Assembly: GCA_003290165.1 (NCBI GenBank)
Contig: QNQO01000819.1
Span: 124,001-188,000, forward strand
DNA: 64,000 bases
Source of the DNA: Berberis thunbergii
Lineage: Eukaryota; Streptophyta; Magnoliopsida; Ranunculales; Berberidaceae
Reading direction: 5' to 3'
The position numbers were made by a program, and so were the translations under genes. Position 1 is the stretch's first letter, and each line of letters begins with the position of its first letter. This document shows positions 59,323 through 64,000 of this stretch, one piece after another. The notes under the pieces are model-generated. The model was not told the DNA's origin. It ran no database searches and saw only the letters and a list, made by a program, of their open reading frames with translations.

Positions 59323-59484
59323 CTAGAAAATTAGGTTTTTGTAATCAGGACGACGTTACGTGATTTTGAACGAATGATGAAATCACCAAAATATTTATAT
59401 GCATCTCAAGATTATAAAAAACCTCCTCTGATGATGCCACATCATTCTGATTGCAGAATACGATTATAAAACCTAATTTCCTAT
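59323..59484. repeat. MITE family R5, copy 2
   Basis: CTAGAAAATTAGGTTTTTGT and its diverged inverse ending AACCTAATTTCCTA, with CCACATCATTCTGATTGCAG on the right arm. Confidence 0.7.
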
Positions 59485-60032
59485 CCTCACTCAATAAATT
59501 AACATCATGAATTTGTGTTTTGTTTCCAAGACCATTAGCATGTTTTATGGTGCTCTAGCTGGTTATTAAAAGGTCCAATTTTTGAGAGGGAATCAACAAA
59601 AAATGTGTCTTGATTTCATTACCATCCTCCGCGAATCTTCAAGAAGGTCGATTAGTTAAGTGTTTGATGGCAGTATTGGTGTCAGCCCCGTCGTTCCATT
59701 CAGTGTAGGAATTCTGGTTGAGATCCCAAAAGCTAGCCACATCTCTAAGTGATCGAAATCGGTCTACCGGGAATCCAGTTTATGTGTTTTCTTTGAGGAC
59801 AAATCTTACTGAACGTGTGCTCGCAGAATGGAATTAAACTAGTTCATTTGTTTTGTTCTTTTCAAATAACTCTTGGGCTATGGAGTTGTCTCTTCGGACA
59901 TCTGATAAAATTGGAACAACGAGATAATATCTCATTAATGTCTTACTATCACAATTTCGGATATGTTTTGGTCAATTATAAGAGGTATCTTAGACCGACC
60001 GCAAAAAAAAATGTTAAATGAAACAAAAATGT

Positions 60033-60174
60033 TAGGAAATCAGGTTTTGCAATCAGGATGATGTGATCTGGAAAGAATGATGAAATCCCCAAAGATTTTA
60101 TGTGTATCTCAAAGTTGTAAAAAACTCCTCTAACGATGCCACATCATCCTGGTTGCAAAACATGATTTCCTAGC
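60033..60174. repeat. MITE family R5, copy 3 (best preserved)
   Basis: TAGGAAATCAGGTTTTGCAA then TCAGGATGATGTG faces CACATCATCCTGGTTGC then AAAACATGATTTCCTA. A right-half copy also lies at 60352-60416. Confidence 0.75.
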
Positions 60175-61006
60175 CTCACTCTGAATGAAAAAGCCCTATG
60201 GCCGCATTTGAAAAAAAATAAAAATAAAGATCCAACTAATATACAATAATTATCTCAATAATAGACTACATACACTCACAATTTCGGACTTGTATCAGTC
60301 AATTATAATAGGGGTTTGGTTTTCTATTTTGATCTGACTGAGACGAAAAAAAAATGAAAACCTAGTTCAAATGATGCCACATCATTCTGATTGCAGAACC
60401 TAATTCCTTAGCCTAGTATTATGATCCCATAAACTTAATTAAATCTTTGAAGAGCCTCCTGATTTGAACTTTTCTGCGTCACTTGCATTGACGATAATTC
60501 CCATTCAATAAAGATATAATTGAACACTTCCAAGTCTTCATTCTTCAAAATGAAAATTGAAATTCCTTGATAGCTAGCTTAGCCAACCCTCCTGCCACAG
60601 GATCTTTTAATTTCTCCCTGCCGAGAATGCAAATGTCTCCTTGTTACGACCGATCCATATGATACAATATTGAATCATTACACCCTCCATTGACAAGTTG
60701 GTACACAAAAGTCACCAATAGTGACAAATCCGTGATTCTTCAATGGTGGCATTTTTTCTTAGTTTAGGTCCAAATCAGAGACAGCAGAGCATCTCAATTC
60801 AAACGTGATCCCACATACACACCCTACAACACAGACTTCCTGCTCCTTTCTATCCATGCCATGCATTTTATCTCACTTTTCTATATATCAAACCCTACAT
60901 CACATGCATGTATGTAGGCCAAGAATGGTACATACATAGATACATACATACACACGGTATCGATCACCACTTGAACTCCACATACCACATATAGATAACA
61001 TTTTCA

Positions 61007-61323
61007 TTTATATATATCTAGAACAAGACAGAAGTCTTTTGTTATGCGTGGGTTGAAAATTAGGGCTCATTAATTTTCATCTCTTTTGGACATATCTTGT
61101 TTAACATACTTGGTTTGTGAAGACCTTGGGGTTTTCTTGATAGCTATGGTTGATGATGAAAGAAGATCAAGAAACAAAAGATTAAGAAAGATGACTAATA
61201 TGTAGCAGTATTGGGCAATAATTGCGCGCTTCTATATGGTGTTCTTAATCAATTGGAATTAATAAGACTTTTGTGTTCACTTCGATCTAGCTAGCTACCT
61301 CTTTGAAAAATTGGTTACAGAGA
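61007..61323 (+). promoter_or_regulatory. Core promoter and 5' UTR of the GARP gene
   Basis: TTTATATATAT (61007-61017) is a good TATA box, putting transcription start near 61045 and a ~280-nt leader before the ATG at 61324. CATGCATG-type (RY-like) motifs lie near 60904. The start site is inferred. Confidence 0.45.
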
Positions 61324-62860
61324 ATGAAAGCGGAGATGGAGATGAGTATTAGTAGTAGGAGCACAGAAGGTTCCAAGACTAATCTAATTCATTCGGAAAG
61401 GAGTGTGGAGGAAGTTGATGATGATGAAGAAGATGAGGATGAGGTAGAAGATGAAGGGAAGCTGAAGAATGGAACAAGTTCAAGTAACAGCACGGTTGAA
61501 GAGAATGAGAGGAAGGGTGGTTCAAGTGGCGGGGTTCGCCAGTATGTAAGGTCTAAGATGCCAAGACTCCGTTGGACGCCTGATCTTCACCATTGTTTTG
61601 TTCATGCTGTTGAGAGGCTCGGTGGACAAGATAGTGAGTAGCTTTAATTTTTGAAAACAGTACTACTTGTTACTTAAATACATATTGCTTTCTTCGATAG
61701 TAACCATGTGAGAAAATTTTCCTTATTGAGGGGTTATCTATGTGTAGGAGCAACACCTAAGCATGTCCTTCAAATGATGAACATCAAAGGTCTTAGTATT
61801 GCTCATGTCAAAAGCCACCTACAGGTAATTCTTCATAGAAAACCCATCATCAAGCTCCGAATAGTTATTTCTCATTTCAATTTTCCTTTGCTTAATTCCT
61901 TGATCCTGATCTCTCCATTTTCTTTTTTGGTGTGATCTACAGATGTACCGGAGCAAAAAGATTGATGACGCGGGACAAGGTATGACAATTACTTAACCAA
62001 TCTTAAAATTAGGGTTTTCTGGTTTAGGTTCTTGCTAAGATTAATGTTGTATTGGCCTTGTTTGTATTCAGTTATCGGTGAACAAGGGCATCTAATGGAT
62101 GGTAATGATCGCCATATTTATAACCTTAGCCAGCTTCCTATGCTACAAGGGTACAACAAGAGGCCTACCTCAAGTTTCAGGTACGGAAACAAACTCACCT
62201 TTGTTTAGTAGGAAGTGTTAATTGCTTTTGATGATCCTAACATCATAAAGTTACTCTTTTTCAAGATATGATGGCGCTTCATGGAGCAACAGCGGACCAT
62301 GGCGAACTAATTCTTACATGGGTGGACTACCGGAGGATGGGGGAAGGTCTGGATTTTACGGTCTAGTGAGCCACACATCTAATCTGATGAACTTCTACAT
62401 GGGTACTAATTTCGATCCAAATGAACAAGTTAAGAAGAGAAGCCATGGAAGTAGTCTTCAAGACGAAATTCAATTACCATATGATCGTGAATCTTGGCGG
62501 TTGAGAATTAGTACTTCAAGTCCAATGGAACCAAACTTCAGAACCAAATTATTCCAGGGAAGAGGGATAAATCAAGAGGCAGCAAACCAGAGAATAACTC
62601 AAGAAGAACAAAGCAAGGCTAAACGGAAGGCTCCTGATCATGATTTGGATTTGAATCTGTCACTCAGGATAGCACCACCAATACATGATCAAAAGCGGAA
62701 AAGAGTTTTGGAGGTCGATGATGACGAAGTTGATAGCAATTTATGTCTTTCTTTATACTCACCTTCTTCTTCGTCGAAGGTTAATAAGAGGTTGAAGGAA
62801 GGAGATGGATGTAGTAGAGAGCATGCAAGAATGGCAAGTACTCTGGATCTGACTCTATGA
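61324..62860 (+). CDS. GARP/G2-like single-MYB transcription factor, EAR-type repressor (5 exons, 375 aa)
   Basis: Nuclear DNA-binding protein. Exons: 61324-61633, 61748-61824, 61943-61979, 62072-62180, 62266-62860. All junctions are GT-AG with phases 1, 0, 1, 2 matching exactly. An acidic stretch (EEVDDDEEDEDEVEDEG) precedes the GARP domain, which runs from MPRLRWTPDLHHCFVHAVER through GLSIAHVKSHLQ to MYRSKK (about residues 78-135). The SHLQMYRSKKIDD form is that of the At2g38300/At2g40260 group, not KANADI, PHR or type-B ARR. Two EAR-like motifs follow: LDLNLSL (residues 305-311) and the extreme C-terminal LDLTL, so it probably recruits TOPLESS-type corepressors (inference). ATG 61324 is the first in frame; 61336 and 61342 are alternatives. 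The frame is clean. Specific role unknown. Confidence 0.9.
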
Positions 62861-64000
62861 ATGGTTACAATTAATTCTGAGTGAGATGTTGAAGTACTTG
62901 TCAAGAGAGTATGTAGATCATTGCCATGTATCAACATGCAAGGTAATAACAATTCCACTTGTTTTTACTTTGCTGTTTTTTTCTTTCTTTCTTTTCTTTA
63001 TCATCTTGCATGCATTATCTAGTTTGAACAAATGCCAAAATGGTAACAACACTTGATGTGATCCAAAAATTTTGTGTCATCTCAATTGTTCTTGAGGTTG
63101 CTAAACAAAATTTAGATTTAATATACACTACCAACAAAGATCACAGACGAGGAAAATCCAAATGTCATCCATTACTTGCATTCAAACCGACTCTAAAAAA
63201 AAACCCTTCCTGACCATGATTTCATATTAAGGTGAAGTTCTTTAAAGGGTGCTAGCTTATGCTTTTCACTTGTTCCAATATCTCTGATTTTCAGCGCGAT
63301 TTGTGAACAGAAATTATCACAGGTTTCCTGTAGCAAAATGATCAGTAATTAGGAAAGAAAGCACAAAACTATGTGACTCGTAAACATTTCTTGTTACAGA
63401 AATTGATTGATGCAATGAAAAAGTGTTTGATCTGTTTTTTTTTTTTTTTTTTTTTTAATCTATTAAGGGTTGAAACTTATGATTACTCAATCTAGGGTTC
63501 AGTAATAATTCAGGTCTTATTGTGGTGTTTTATCAAAAAGATCCAATTAGTTAACCTAGATTTTTTTTTGTCGTTGGAGTAGCTAAACTCTAAAATTTAC
63601 CTCGAAATACAACAGCATCCAAGCAATTTTGTCTTAATTCTGAACCCTAAAGATATTAAGGTTGCAATACATGTATTACCATGCAAAAAATAACTTCAAA
63701 TGGCAGTACTTGTATTAATTACCATCATCCAAACTTTGATAGTGGCAGTCCTTGCTCTATGATTGCGCCTTGTGTAATTTTCTTTCCTTTGTCCTTTCAA
63801 TATATAATAATCTTCATGTTTTACTGCAGAAAAAATATATCAAACCCAAATTATAACTTAATAAATGCATTTGTCGAAAGTTATATCATGAACATCTAAT
63901 TCAAGACTGGAAAGTGCTCTTTTGAATGACAGGATTATTGCTGTGTTCATTTATAACGGTACTTTGTAGTTTTGAGATCCTTTTTCATATCAAGACATTA
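62861..64000. other. 3' flank of the GARP gene
   Basis: Contains the 3' UTR and AT-rich DNA with a long T-run at 63436-63458. No other gene is visible. Confidence 0.4.

Noticed and set aside
1..64000. CRISPR arrays, bacterial operons, phage or viral genes
   Set aside because: The window is plant nuclear DNA; repeat arrays here are foldback/tandem transposon units, with no spacers and no viral coding regions seen.

Overview
The window is nuclear DNA from a eudicot plant, probably one with a repeat-rich genome. Split genes with GT-AG introns, AT-rich introns and intergenic DNA, land-plant-specific families (ETO1-like, PGG-domain, plant GARP factor, plastid PPR protein) and a dense load of MITEs, SINEs, LINE remnants and a TRIM-type LTR element all fit. 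Nothing in the sequence fixes the species.

Layout. 1-3112: 5' part of an importin beta-1 gene (minus strand) with a leader intron and a housekeeping promoter. 3.2-6.2 kb: repeats and an F-box pseudogene. 6.5-14.4 kb: a rearranged segmental duplication bracketing a small PGG-domain membrane protein, with a GC-rich insertion and a LINE ORF1 relic. 16.6-23.5 kb: a 4-exon SAM50 (Omp85) gene whose 3.5-kb first intron holds a nest of transposons and a piece of organelle DNA carrying group II intron domains 5 and 6. 25.4-29.9 kb: a 4-exon ETO1-like gene (minus). 33.0 kb: an orphan 5S rRNA copy. 35.2-36.5 kb: a broken conserved plant gene. 37.4-38.4 kb: a hAT-like element with perfect 8-bp target duplications. 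38.8-40.9 kb: a 2-exon plastid PPR gene (minus). 41.2-46.0 kb: about 5 kb of foldback DNA. 46-61 kb: transposon graveyard with an inverted TRIM cluster at 50.2-51.5 kb. 61.3-62.9 kb: a 5-exon GARP/MYB-like repressor.

The genes are not co-regulated and form no pathway. They cover nuclear import, mitochondrial outer-membrane protein insertion, control of ethylene synthesis, organelle RNA processing and transcription.

Two observations matter most. First, importin beta, the ETO1-like gene and the PPR gene each carry single-base indels, mostly in short homopolymers. Correcting them restores exact exon phase in the ETO1-like and PPR genes, so an imperfectly polished long-read consensus is likelier than loss of three conserved genes. 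Second, 41.87-46.0 kb holds two adjacent foldback structures: a (minus minus plus plus)x2 array of ~190-bp units, and a giant foldback of ~43-bp CTCGAG-rich units (about 11 against 21 copies). I cannot match the pair to a named element; it is the best candidate for something undescribed.
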